This document shows positions 12,801 to 22,102 of a stretch of 64,000 bases of DNA, in pieces (within the stretch, counting starts at the first letter, position 1; every line of letters starts with the position of its first letter). A program made the position numbers and the translations under genes. Source of the DNA: Enoplosus armatus (taxonomy: Eukaryota; Chordata; Actinopteri; Centrarchiformes; Enoplosidae); NCBI RefSeq assembly GCF_043641665.1, contig NC_092190.1:17786048-17850047 (forward strand), in the 5' to 3' direction. The notes under the pieces were generated by a model. It saw nothing but the letters and a program-made list of their open reading frames with translations, made no database searches and was not told where the DNA came from.

Positions 12801-13889
12801 CTGCTCTACAATTCAGTGACATGAGCCTATATCCACATGAGACACTGCAATCCAATTTTAAACCTTTTGTGTACTGCTAACGTAGTTCCTCCAATCTTAC
12901 TTGTGGATGAAGAATCATTCTGTCACCATGCGGCCTCTATCATGACCAGATCCCACTTAAAAAAAGATAAATGTTGGTGACCTTTATTGCAATGGACAAC
13001 TGATGAGTCAGTTTTTTTAGGTCAGTCGCAGATTGAGATGCTCTGCTTTTGTGCTCCCTTTGTTGAAGACTGTGTGTGTCTAGCGGAGAGGAGAAGAGCT
13101 TGTCACAGCCGTTGCTTGCTGAGGCCAGAGAGTGCACTGCAGGAGTAATGCAGGTAAAGTCAGGCATTTCACTCAGTCAGAAAGTGCTTTCCTGTACACT
13201 CATCTTTCTGGAGGCGACTGGGTGCGTTTACACAAACAACATCTGGAACAAACTGCCCCTGCTTTGCTTTTGTCTGAATACTTTCAGCTCCAACAAATGA
13301 TATTGTGCTGGTCCTGCTGTACGAATTTGCTACAGCTAAAAGAAATGTTCTCATTTTACTTTAACACGGCTGGCCTGGAAACAAACACCCCTTCCTTGTT
13401 AACAATGCAGCATGGCATCAAGTCAGGCTGCAAGAGTTCACTGAGTCCTGTGGCTATTTCCGTGCCAGATGTTTCTAACACTTTCTCAAAGATCATGACC
13501 ATGGAGCAGATGCTTCATGGTCCTGATTGCTGTGGCAGAATCTGTTTGGTGGGCATTTGGGTTGTGGCTGAGGGGAACAAAGCAAAATGACACACACAAA
13601 AAAGCAGAAACATGTTTATTCAGTTACAGATTGGACTGGCTGAATGCACTTTCCTAGTTACGACAGATGACATCCATCACCACCTTCCCTTTTTCTTCTG
13701 GCTTCAGCTTCTCAGTTGCTCGTCTCCAAAGGGGCCTGGCAATAATGTGCGCTGTAATCTTTTGGTTAGTATGCAGCATCTTACAGGCTTGGCGCTGGAA
13801 TCTGGGGAGACACACTCGAGTCTGCAGGTGTTTTCCTGCTCCAGCTCAGTAAGCCTCTGCTCTATCTTGTGTAATTAGGAGATAATGAA
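9885..13889. other. Non-coding stretch, unique-looking, with possible conserved non-coding elements
   Basis: No gene is recognised. The sequence looks low in repeats and contains clusters of TAATTA cores (10640-10740), an octamer-like ATGCAT patch near 11420, and other ordered AT-rich motifs that resemble vertebrate developmental enhancers. This is an impression only. Long frames at 12463-12855 (minus) and 13132-13590 (plus) have no recognisable content. A C-rich patch lies at 11219-11240. Confidence 0.3.
10657..10709. promoter_or_regulatory. Mirrored homeodomain-type site pair
   Basis: aaggtaatta at 10657-10666 is exactly mirrored by taattacctt at 10700-10709, with a further TAATTA core at 10685-10690 between them. 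TAATTA is the core recognised by many homeodomain proteins. The arrangement suggests a regulatory element, but no function can be read from sequence alone. Confidence 0.3.
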
Positions 13890-13902
13890 CCCCCCCCCCC
13901 CC
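13890..13902. repeat. C13 homopolymer with a following C-rich patch
   Basis: Thirteen consecutive C residues, followed after 'at' by six more. Confidence 0.9.
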
Positions 13903-14819
13903 ATCCCCCCTCCAACTCTGCCGAATCATCTGCCGCTGTTGAACTGTCAAATCTACACAAGTGACTCCGTTAGATCTTCCACGCCGCTTCGCTCAGCTCT
14001 GACTTCAAACTTGTCAAAATGTCTTCTTCTCAGCCTTTGCTTAAAGAAGAAAATGCCTCACCATGCAATATTAAACCTTACAGTGAAATGTTGGCAAACA
14101 ACCAGAATAAAGAGATGATAATATTATGCCATTACTTCAGAATTTAATTATTGTTTTACTTGGTTATTATAATTCTTAGTTATTTTTACAAAACCAGTAA
14201 TACTCATGGAAGCGTTTCTTATCAATTTTGCCATGTTGCTCACTGCTGTTTGGTTCCAGGTCTTTGGAGCGGTGAAGTCAAGGCTGTGGGATGAAGTCGA
14301 TGATTCAGGAAAGAGCTTGGCGCCTCGAGGATATAGACCTGCAACAAGTACAACAGCTGTCATAGAATCTGTCTGCCTGGTAAAAACAGCACTGGACCGA
14401 TTTTGGACACATCTGTGCTCAACCTACCACTACTCATCCTCCAAAACAGCCATCAGCAAATCTTCCACTGAGATGATGTCAAGCAACACAAAAGCAGTCA
14501 AATTCACAATTTTAAAGCATTTATAGATGAAAGGCCAAGTCAATAATCATGGTCAACGATGAATAAGTATGATCAGCATACTTGCCAACATTCAGACATC
14601 ATAGCCTAAGTCGGGAGACCAAAGAGCAGGGTTTCTTGGGATCTGGGGATGTCGAGTTGGGAGGACAGTGGTGAAAACAGGACTCTCAGGAGAATCTAAT
14701 GGATTAAATATATGAGTGGATATGACTGAATTTTGTTAACATATATTGTTAACAGTTGCTATTGGTGATTTGATTTTTAAATTGGAAGTACTCACCTCAA
14801 GGGTGTCACATTACTTTGA
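13903..14819. other. Non-coding stretch, no gene seen
   Basis: Overlapping frames on both strands at 14148-14526 have no recognisable domain. A short symmetric motif built on gttaac lies near 14737-14755. Confidence 0.4.
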
Positions 14820-14885
14820 AAAGTTGGGGGCCTGGGAGTCCTCCCCCAGAAAAAAAAATTCTGCATTTCTGCATGCTTTTATCCT
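14815..14885 (-). repeat. Fragment of unclassified repeat with tgggggagga core
   Basis: Read on the minus strand, the segment gives a 'tgggggaggactcccagg' core preceded by an A/T-rich run and 'atgcagaa'. A related block on the plus strand lies at 26550-26612 with the same order of motifs. This is a dispersed repeat family of uncertain class; a hAT-type transposon is possible. Confidence 0.4.
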
Positions 14886-15026
14886 ATTCTCAGCAACTTA
14901 AAAGCAACATATTATGATTAAGATGGCTAATTTAATCATTATCTATCAACAGATAATGTTTCATTTTCAACTTCAATCACAACACATAAGAAATGTATCA
15001 AAATATGAAAAAAAGGTCTGAGACCA

Positions 15027-16007
15027 CTAGTCAAATACTTGTATTTTGTATGACATGACAGCATGCACTCCAGCTGGCATGGGCTCTACAAATTTGTGCA
15101 AAACCTGATGACCCATGTTATCCCAGCACTGACAATGTTCCAAAGGGCTTCTTGTGACGTCACAGAATGCTTGGCTTTCTGAGTCTTCAAGTGCCCCCAT
15201 AAATAGTTCAATGGGGTTGAGGTCAGGTGACTGTGGAGGAAAGTCCATGACAGTCAGGACTCCTTCTTGGGTCTTTGGTCTTCAAGTAGTTCTTGCAAAG
15301 CTTTGAGGTGTGTTTGGGGTCATTATCCTGCTGCAGTATGTATTCTCCACAAAGATGCAAACCAGAGGAGTGGTACTTCTTCTTGGTCAGGCTGTAGTTG
15401 ATACGGTGCAGGTGTCCAACTCTAGAGTAGGCAAAACACCCCCAGACTTGAATATTCCCACCACCATGTTTCACTGTTGGTTTGATACACTGCAGTATCA
15501 TTCTCTCTCCTGTTCATCTCCTTACATACACCCTTCTGTTACTGCCATAAATCTCAAACTTGGATTCATCAGTTAATACGACTTTTCGTCATCCACAGTA
15601 AAATGCTGGTATTTCTTAGCCCACTCCAATAGTTTGGCCTTGTTTCCCCTTCAGAGAAGTGGTTTAGAAACTGCTACTCGTCCTCTGAGACCACTACAAC
15701 ACAGCGTTTGACAGTACTTTTGCTGATTGGAGTCTTGCGTTCTTTATTTAGGTAATTCTGTATTTGTGATGAAGTTGCTTTTTTATCTCTCAGGGAACTA
15801 AGCTTGATGTATTGATCTTCTGATGGTGTGGTCACTTTTGGTCCGCCTGATTGTGCTTTGGATACAACTGATCCTGTTTCTGAAAAGCGTTTTAGAGTTC
15901 CATGCACTGCCCCCTAAGAAACCTTTAGTCTAGCCATGATGACAGTGACCCTCTTTGCTCAGAATAACAATTTGACTTCTGACACTTTCACTTAGTTTGG
16001 ATGCCAT
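15027..16007 (-). pseudogene. Tc1-like DDE transposase, broken by frameshifts and stops
   Basis: Tc1 transposases cut and paste the element using a DD34E catalytic triad behind a paired-type helix-turn-helix DNA-binding domain. The relic begins with ATG at 16007 (MASKLSESVRS). It then passes through pieces in different frames: about 15907-15674 (helix-turn-helix region, with KRFSETGSV), 15660-15502 (first catalytic Asp in LTDESKFEI, codon 15568-15570), 15501-15223 (VKHGGG, WGCF and QQDNDPKHT, with Asp codon 15319-15321) and 15248-15027 (SPDLNPIE, with Glu codon 15207-15209). The three acidic residues survive, but at least three frame changes and internal stops prevent a full product. The summed length of about 325 codons is normal for the family. 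Confidence 0.85.
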
Positions 16008-16046
16008 GTTTCCCACTATCACAATGCTACTTATTAAGCAGTGATC

Positions 16047-16090
16047 TGTTCACCTGTTATAAATATTGCCGTATTTATAACAGGTGAACA
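16047..16090 (-). promoter_or_regulatory. Perfect 19-bp inverted repeat carrying TATA motifs upstream of the Tc1 transposase
   Basis: The 16047-16065 arm is the exact reverse complement of the 16072-16090 arm, with a 6-nt spacer (ttgccg). Each arm contains ttataaata, giving TATA-like boxes on both strands about 40-80 bp upstream of the transposase ATG at 16007. It could act as the promoter of the element or form a cruciform. It may also be a duplicated sub-segment specific to this copy. Confidence 0.7.
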
Positions 16091-16418
16091 CTGGCTGCAA
16101 GCTGAGTTACTTGAACGAGCCTCCGATGAGTAGATCAAATCCACCTGAGTGTCATCTGAATGCATGCTTTGATGGAAGGATTACAACTCAGAAATCTGAC
16201 CTTTTGTATGAAGGAGTTAAGTTGGTCAATGCCACAAATTTGCTTAAATTTGATTGCTGACCTAAAAATAGTGCTGAATCAAAATATTTCCTCTTTATTT
16301 TACATGTCATAACTTGTGTTTTTAAACGTTTCTGAATCCTCAAACTTTGTGATTATTTCCAGGTTTACGTGAAAATATTTGAGATTGTCAATGTGGTCTC
16401 AGACTTTTGGACCCCACT

Positions 16419-18880
16419 CACACAATGTGTAAGCTCTTGTTTATGTTAAAGTCCAGTGTCTAGTACGCTCTTTATTATGGGGAGCACATTATGATTATAG
16501 CTTCTCACTGTAACTCAAAATACATGCATTTCTACTCCCTTTTTAAAGAATATAACTATGAAAAAAGATTGTATAGCCACCATCTCATTGTCTTAAATTG
16601 AGGAACCATCTTGCCTCCTTGTATTCATACCTAACTTTTACATTTTAAGATGGTAATCTCAATTCAGATCAATTCATCAAACTTGTTGTTGGTGTTGGCT
16701 AGCGTGTAAATTGCGTGAGTGTCACGGTCAATGCAGGAGAGCTGGCAGCCCTGAATACAACAATATGGTTATGGCAGCGATGGGAGAATCTGATTCAGTA
16801 ATGGCGCATACGGCAAGAAGTGGAGTATGGGACTCATTTCTTTTTAAAGGAGCTCCATAAACAGAGCCTCTTCTGAAAGAAAACAAACATGCACCTGTCA
16901 AGGAGAGTAAGGGACTGTGCTTAAAGGCATTCTATTTTTTTGACTCCGCATGAAACTCCCCTGTTACTTTGTTCAGCCTGGGGATGATTCAAACACTCTG
17001 TGAAGATTTGATTCTTAACATGAGAACGCTTTGAACTGTCCCTGTTTGTCTCTCCAGGAGACTCCTTCTAGACGGGGGAAGTTTTCATCGGGTTGGAAAA
17101 TGTGGATACAGGTAGAAACCAGAATACGGATTGTTTGAGCTGTGCTTTTTAGGAATTAGAAAGACAGTTGGTTGACATGTGACAAAGGACAGATGTAACC
17201 CTCACTAAGGCAGCCAACATGGCATTCACCTTAGAGCATTGATCCACAAGGACACCTGTATCCAGTTTGTCTATGTAATACTAATGAGTCACCAAGTGAA
17301 CAAAAGCAATCTGTCAGCGGGCTCTCTCACTCTTAGAAACAACATGGCTTAGATTCAGAATCATGATTATTAACACGCTATTAATCTTGCAGACTATACC
17401 AAAGTAGAAGCTGTTATGATTCCCTCATGTCTAAAACTCTGATCTGAGATCTGCGAGCTGAGAGTGTGCACAAATACATTTGGAGTTTCCACCATGCTAC
17501 AAACACAGTGTGATGAGGCACTGGCTTTGCAGATTCCTCTGAAAATGCAGTATAGCCAGACTTCACCACAGAGGTCTGAGTGCATGGTGGGCTTTCTGAC
17601 GGACCCGAAGCGGGTTTGGGTTTTCATCGAGAACTCACACAGAGACAGACACATTGACTTTAAAGGGGAGGTTGGAAATTGTGACCTTCCTGCCTCTGAG
17701 ACGGTTTGTCCATGGGGGAAAGCTGCACATTGATTTCATTGACCGCTAATGTGATATACTGTATTTACAGAGGCAGGAGATGCCACAGTTTTGCTTTGAG
17801 TGGGAAGCTCTGTTTGGACTTACCTGCACAGTGTTAGCTGACAGTCAGTCGAAAGTTTGTCTTTTTTTTTTTGTCTTTCTTTAGTTTCTCTAGAGGCTAA
17901 GGTTTAGCAGTTTCAACCATTCTCCTAAAAATCCAACAGCTTGGGTGTCATTCATTCAGCTGCATACTGGATAAAGGCTTGGCATTACAACTCTCTCTAG
18001 AGTATTTACCCCCTACTGTTTAAATATACAGGAGACATCTCTGTGAGTGGAAAGATACAATTTTGATCATTCACATAAATATCCTCTTGCTGCAGTTATA
18101 CGTAGTGTACAATTTGTCTCTCCTTTGTCTTGATTACAGTCTCCTTCATTCATACAGAAGTGTGAGAACGTCTTCATTGTTTGAGAAGTTAAAGGAATAG
18201 AACAAGTAAGCAGGAATACTTTTTTGTTTGGATTCGACATGCCATGAAATAGTGAACATGCACCCTGGCAAACCAGACTAGAATACAGGAGCTATATCAT
18301 TAGATCATTTGTTTAGGTTCGTATGTAAAGTCATGAAGTATAAATAACACAGAAAACCTGCAGAGAGAATTGTAAATAAAGTTGTCTGAATATTTAATTA
18401 TTGCTGATAAATTATATACAAATGTCATTTTAACTACTACTTAAGAATGTGTGATATTCCATTAATATACTTTGGGGATAGAAAACAAAGTAGACCCTCA
18501 GATAATTGCCATTCAGTCTTGAAAAGCATTTTTTGCTTTGGTAGTACATGTGCTGTACATATGGTTGCCATGTAAAAGTTGGTTTTCTTGGTCATCTACC
18601 CTTTAAGTGCAACAAGAAAACTATAACAAATTAGACAAACAAACTAAAAAACACTCTCTAAAACTGATCTGAGAAGCCGTGTGCTGCAACTTATGAGACT
18701 TAAAGCTGAATTTCAGGCATTTCCCAGAGTTGCAGAATCTCCTTCAGATAGTCTACAAAAATAAAATCAGGAATCATCCCCCAAAGAATTTTGACCTAAC
18801 AGAACACTTACTTTTCAGAGATACTAAAAGTGAAAAATGTATGTGAGCCACTGAGAAGTAGACTTCAGCTTCTATCTCTC
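16419..18880. other. Non-coding stretch, no gene seen
   Basis: No recognisable coding or RNA gene. A T11 run lies at 17862-17872. Short overlapping frames at 17394-17733 have no recognised content. Confidence 0.45.
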
Positions 18881-19215
18881 TTAACCCTTGTGTGGTGTTA
18901 GTATTTTTGTTACTCAGCCAGTGTTCATGGGTCTGGTGGACCCGCTAGAGTTTTGGGTTTTCAAAACAACACAATCAAACAATTTTATGTTAAAATACTC
19001 AACAGATGTTTACTTCATCCCAATTACAAGTCATATGAACAGCAAACATGGTTAATATTTGCCCTTTACCTATTTTAGATCACATTTATGAATTAATGTG
19101 CAACTCGTTTTTTTTAATAAAATGTAATAAAAAAAGAAAATCAGTTATAATCAAGTGGAGTGAGTGGAAAAAAACACATTTACAAATGAAGCAAGATGTT
19201 TCACAACTATTGATT

Positions 19216-19221
19216 TTTATT
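19216..19221 (-). terminator. AATAAA poly(A) signal after the truncated piggyBac frame
   Basis: The hexamer AATAAA is read on the minus strand here, about 83 bp beyond the stop codon. It probably survives from the 3' end of the original transposase gene, which implies that the internal deletion removed coding sequence but not the transcript end. Confidence 0.5.
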
Positions 19222-19303
19222 CATTTGAACTTCATTAGACATATAACTCATTCAGGTCAGTTTACATAACACAAATTGAACACATACAGTAACAATATCA
19301 GTC

Positions 19304-19972
19304 TCAACACATCAGGGATTCTGTGGATTCCCCTTTGGACCTGAAAAGTCCAGCAAGGATAAGAACCCCAAAGTAGGCATGTAAATCAGTTTGGTCCATC
19401 TCCTTCCACCTCTCTTCAAAAACACGCCTTCCTTCAAGATTAGTGCAATCCAGAATAATTTTCTGGATGGAATCTGGGATGAAAAGCTCAAATGAAGACT
19501 TGATGTCCTGCACATGAGTAACTGCCAGCCGTGTTGGCCCTGGTTGCATCCTTATCACATTAGCAGCTCTGCGGGGTGGCTTATTTCTTGAAGACCTTCT
19601 TCTTGAAGAAGACCATTCAATTTCACCATTTTTTGACATCCATATTTCTTCACTTGCTATCTGGTGGGCTTGTTCTGGTCCTGGAGCTGGCTGCTGACGG
19701 GCTGGTCCCGGTGCTGGCTGCTGATGGGCTGGTCCCGGTGCTGGCTGCTGACAGGCTGGTCCCGGAGCTGGCTGCTGACGGGCTGCTCGTCTTCGTTTTG
19801 GTACTAATTGGTGCTCAACCTCATCCTCTTCTTCAAAGTCACTGTCAGACTCTGAATTTTCAGAAATGTGATCTTCACATTCTGAAACCTCTTCCTCGAC
19901 ATCATCATCAGAAGCTTCTCTCTCTTCCAAAATCAATTGCAAGGCCCTCTCAGCAGATAATCTTTTGGCCAT
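19304..19972 (-). CDS. Truncated piggyBac transposase (N-terminal 222 aa), intact frame
   Basis: The full-length enzyme excises and inserts the transposon at TTAA using a three-Asp catalytic core. This 222-residue frame keeps only the front. Residues 15-55 are strongly acidic (Asp/Glu/Ser runs). A basic KRRRAARQQ patch follows near 59-67 and could be a nuclear localisation signal. Then come four tandem 9-residue QQPAPGPA-type units (about 64-100), a second basic stretch (SSRRRSSRNKPPRR), and the start of the transposase domain (FELFIPDSIQKIILDCTN to YFGVLILAGLFRSKGESTES), where it ends with MC-stop. The catalytic Asp residues lie downstream in the family and are missing. The start was chosen because the ATG sits in a good context (A at -3, G at +4), with TATAAATA about 40 bp upstream and AATAAA about 83 bp after the stop. 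There are no frameshifts or internal stops, which is unusual beside the decayed Tc1 copy. It may be translated as a truncated protein, but expression is unknown. Confidence 0.75.
   Translation of the reverse strand: MAKRLSAERALQLILEEREASDDDVEEEVSECEDHISENSESDSDFEEEDEVEHQLVPKRRRAARQQPAPGPACQQPAPGPAHQQPAPGPARQQPAPGPEQAHQIASEEIWMSKNGEIEWSSSRRRSSRNKPPRRAANVIRMQPGPTRLAVTHVQDIKSSFELFIPDSIQKIILDCTNLEGRRVFEERWKEMDQTDLHAYFGVLILAGLFRSKGESTESLMC
19675..19782 (-). repeat. Four 27-bp tandem units coding QQPAPGPA-type repeats
   Basis: Starts of ctggtc at 19675, 19702, 19729 and 19756 define a strict 27-bp period. On the minus strand each unit encodes nine residues of the type xQQPAPGPA. The copies differ at only a few bases. 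The unit length is a multiple of three, so copy number can change without breaking the frame. Confidence 0.9.
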
Positions 19973-20011
19973 CTTGATCAGTTGTGATAAGGAACCACAC
20001 TGGCAAAGCCA

Positions 20012-20019
20012 TATTTATA
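20012..20019 (-). promoter_or_regulatory. TATA box upstream of the truncated piggyBac frame
   Basis: TATAAATA on the minus strand, about 40-47 bp before the ATG at 19972, inside the transposon. This is a plausible core promoter position if the leader is very short. Confidence 0.45.
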
Positions 20020-20034
20020 GTGTTACGTCCCTAA

Positions 20035-20363
20035 TTTGCAGGTGGGATAGGGTATGAGAAAATAAAGTTTGGTTCCTACAAGACAGAGGGTAAAATGTGC
20101 GGGAATGTAAGAGCAGACGGTGTTGGTAGTTGAATTTTCAATAATGTTGCAACTTTGTGCGGGAGCGGGAGGGGCAGAAACAAAACACACACACACTATC
20201 AGTATCAGTTTGCAGGTGGGATAGAGTACGAGAAAATAAAGTTTGGTTCCCGCAAGAGAGAGGGTAAAATGTGCTGCAATGTAAGAGCAGACAATGTTGG
20301 GAGTTGAATTTTCAATAATGTTGCAACTTTGTGCGGGAGCAGGAGGGGCAGAAAACACTATCA
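20035..20363. repeat. 174-bp tandem duplication inside the piggyBac right arm
   Basis: A segment starting tttgcaggtgggatag at 20035 is repeated from 20209 with few changes, including shared 'ttttcaataatgttgcaac' blocks. A small CA run (20185-20196) is present only at the end of the first copy. It lies between the transposase TATA box and the right terminal repeat. Confidence 0.9.
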
Positions 20364-20649
20364 GTAGCCCCAGAAAGAAGGAAGACAGAGTGAAGGTACA
20401 CAGGACCTACACTTTCCACACTTTTATTAGACCCGGGTCCAGTGGACCCGAACACCCTGTATGTAATATAAATGCGTAGGGTGGGTGTACAGTATGCGGT
20501 CATTGAAAATGTGTTTTGATTTATGTTCTTCACAGAAAATGAGCCAAAGCCAGTGAATTTCAGGTTGAAAAAATAATTAATTGTTTCATTTTTCTTTTGA
20601 TAAAAACTGAAAACGGGTCCCACAGACCCGAACACCATACAAGGGTTAA

Positions 20650-21514
20650 AGATAGACTTGTATGACTTTAAGGGGCTACAAACAAAGGGATGAATGCAGC
20701 CACACCCACCAGCAAATATTTCAAACGATGTGAAAAAACAAATCTGTAGGCACGAGAGAGAGCGGAAGGAGACATTTTGCCATTCATAGACCCAAAGGCA
20801 CATCACACATGAAAGAGTTTGGAAAGGAATGTGTGTTAGTGTTTGTGTCCAATCACAAATCTTGAAGGATAACTCTCTCTAACTTTAGTTTAAATAAATG
20901 GATAATAATTAAGCTAAAGTGTGAATTTGTCTGATTATCTGGCCGTCCATAATCTTTCTCCTAATGTGACTTCTTTCTGGGATTGTTAGTGTGTTTCCAG
21001 GAGACTCCTTCAAGAAGCAGTTTTACTGAGTCATTTGGATAATTGGGATGAGTAAAACAGGGAACCAGTTATAGATACTGTCTTTAACCAGAGATTTTAG
21101 TAGCCTAACCTTAACCACACGTGGGACACAGGGCGCAAACACTGGTCTCCAGTGTCTTCATATGCCCAGCCGTCCCATAGTGCCTATTAACACTATGAGA
21201 ACATAATGCTTCACTCATTGGACCAGAACATTATCGGTAAACGGAAACGTTAGAGGGAGCCAAGCTGCAAAATATGTAAAACAAAAAAAACAAAAACAAA
21301 ATGTAAATATAAAATATATCATTATAAAAAATATATTTCTGAATAATGCTCAAAATGTCCGAAGAAAAAGCTAGAAAAAAGTAGAATTTTTCCTTTTGTG
21401 TTAAACCAAACACATTAAACATATCTGAGGAAGAAACAACTGGAGTACCAATTCACCCTTCTCATATCGCTCAGGAAATGTTCCCCTGTCCCACCACGAA
21501 ACGCACACCCATAC
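20650..21514. other. Non-coding stretch, no gene seen
   Basis: A/T-rich sequence between the piggyBac copy and the LINE remnant. The 164-codon minus frame reaching 20806 is chance and overlaps the transposon end. Confidence 0.45.
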
Positions 21515-21520
21515 ACATTA

Positions 21521-21784
21521 TCCACCAAGGACAGACGCAGACTGCAGCGTATCATCCGCTCTGCAGAGAGGGTGATCGGCTGCAACCTTCCATCTCTTCA
21601 GGACCTGTACTCCTCCAGGACCCTGAGGAGAGCAGGGAAGATCGCTGCCGACCCCTCCCACCCCGGACACCATCTGTTCGACCCCCTCCCCTCTGGCAGA
21701 AGGCTGCGGTCCATCAGGACCAAAACCTCCCGCCACAAAAACAGTTTCTTCCCCTCTGCAGTCAACCTGACAAACTCTCACTGA
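21521..21784 (+). pseudogene. LINE reverse transcriptase, C-terminal remnant
   Basis: One frame reads STKDRRRLQR, then IIRSAERVIGCNLPSL, HPGHHLFDPLPSGRR and SRHKNSFFPSAVNL, ending at TGA 21782-21784. These are the conserved C-terminal motifs after the polymerase domain of L2/CR1-group LINE proteins. About 88 codons remain of a protein normally near 1000 residues, so it is a dead 5'-truncated piece. The open frame from about 21521 to the stop suggests moderate age. Confidence 0.75.
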
Positions 21785-22071
21785 CCCCCCCCCAGAACAC
21801 AAACACAAGCTATACGTTATATTAACGTACATCACCCCTGTCCCCACTGCGTTACATTAACGCACCCACCCCCTACTGGACACTTTATCTGGACACTTTA
21901 CTTTATTCTGGTCACTGCACTGTTGTTATTTATCTTATCTTATTTTCTTATTTTTATTTTTATTCTTATTCTTATTTTAGCTTTTATATTCTACTTATTT
22001 GTTATCAAAACAATAGCACCTTCAGACCACAGCAAATTCCTTGTAATGTATGTTACTTGGCAATAAACAGT

Positions 22072-22102
22072 TTCTGATTCTGATTCTGATTCTGATTCTG
22101 AT
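22072..22102 (+). repeat. (TTCTGA)n tail of the LINE
   Basis: About five tandem hexamers directly after 'caataaacagt'. This is the terminal simple repeat of the retrotransposon, not an independent microsatellite. Confidence 0.85.

Larger units (their letters stand above)
15011..16418 (-). mobile_element. Tc1/mariner-family DNA transposon, decayed
   Basis: The terminal inverted repeats share gtctgagaccac, at 15016-15027 on the left and its mirror gtggtctcagac at 16393-16404 on the right. On the right the match continues outward as cttttggacccc, the usual outer end of this fish Tc1 group. The left outer end is eroded. Inside, a minus-strand transposase relic shows all three catalytic acidic positions. 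The element spans roughly 1.4 kb, the normal size of a full Tc1 copy, so it is full length but disabled by frameshifts and stops. The TA target duplication cannot be seen clearly because of the end decay. Confidence 0.85.
18881..20649 (-). mobile_element. piggyBac-family transposon, internally deleted, with intact ends
   Basis: A TTAA duplication flanks the element (18881-18884 and 20646-20649). The terminal repeats are cccttgtgtggtgtt at 18885 and, mirrored, cccttgtatggtgtt ending at 20645: 15 bp with one mismatch. The body is 1761 bp, shorter than the roughly 2.3 kb or more of autonomous piggyBac copies. Its only substantial frame encodes the N-terminal third of a transposase on the minus strand. 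Subterminal palindromes and a 174-bp tandem duplication lie near the right end. The catalytic core is absent, so movement would need an enzyme in trans. The clean ends suggest a fairly recent insertion. Confidence 0.9.
21515..22102 (+). mobile_element. 5'-truncated LINE (non-LTR retrotransposon), L2/CR1-like 3' end
   Basis: The fragment has the C-terminal end of a reverse transcriptase, then an untranslated region rich in T/A (21880-22000), then 'aattccttgtaatg', 'cttggcaataaa' and a tail of ttctga repeats (22072-22102). This order is typical of L2/CR1-group LINE 3' ends in fish. The 5' part is missing, as usual for target-primed insertion that stops early. The clade assignment is from resemblance only. 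Confidence 0.75.

Noticed and set aside
12463..12855. 130-codon minus-strand frame
   Set aside because: No recognisable domain, no start context or splice support; its left half overlaps low-value repeat-like wording. Expected by chance in 64 kb.
13132..13590. 152-codon plus-strand frame
   Set aside because: Long but with no recognisable motif, and overlapping frames on both strands show the region is simply stop-poor.
14206..14526. 106-codon plus-strand frame with a hydrophobic start
   Set aside because: A minus-strand frame overlaps it, and no domain, promoter or splice signal is evident.
20023..20358. 111-codon minus-strand frame with internal repetition
   Set aside because: The frame is open only because the 174-bp tandem duplication happens to lack stops in that phase; it is upstream of the transposase start.
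20312..20806. 164-codon minus-strand frame
   Set aside because: It runs from host DNA across the right end of the piggyBac element, so it cannot be an ancestral gene.
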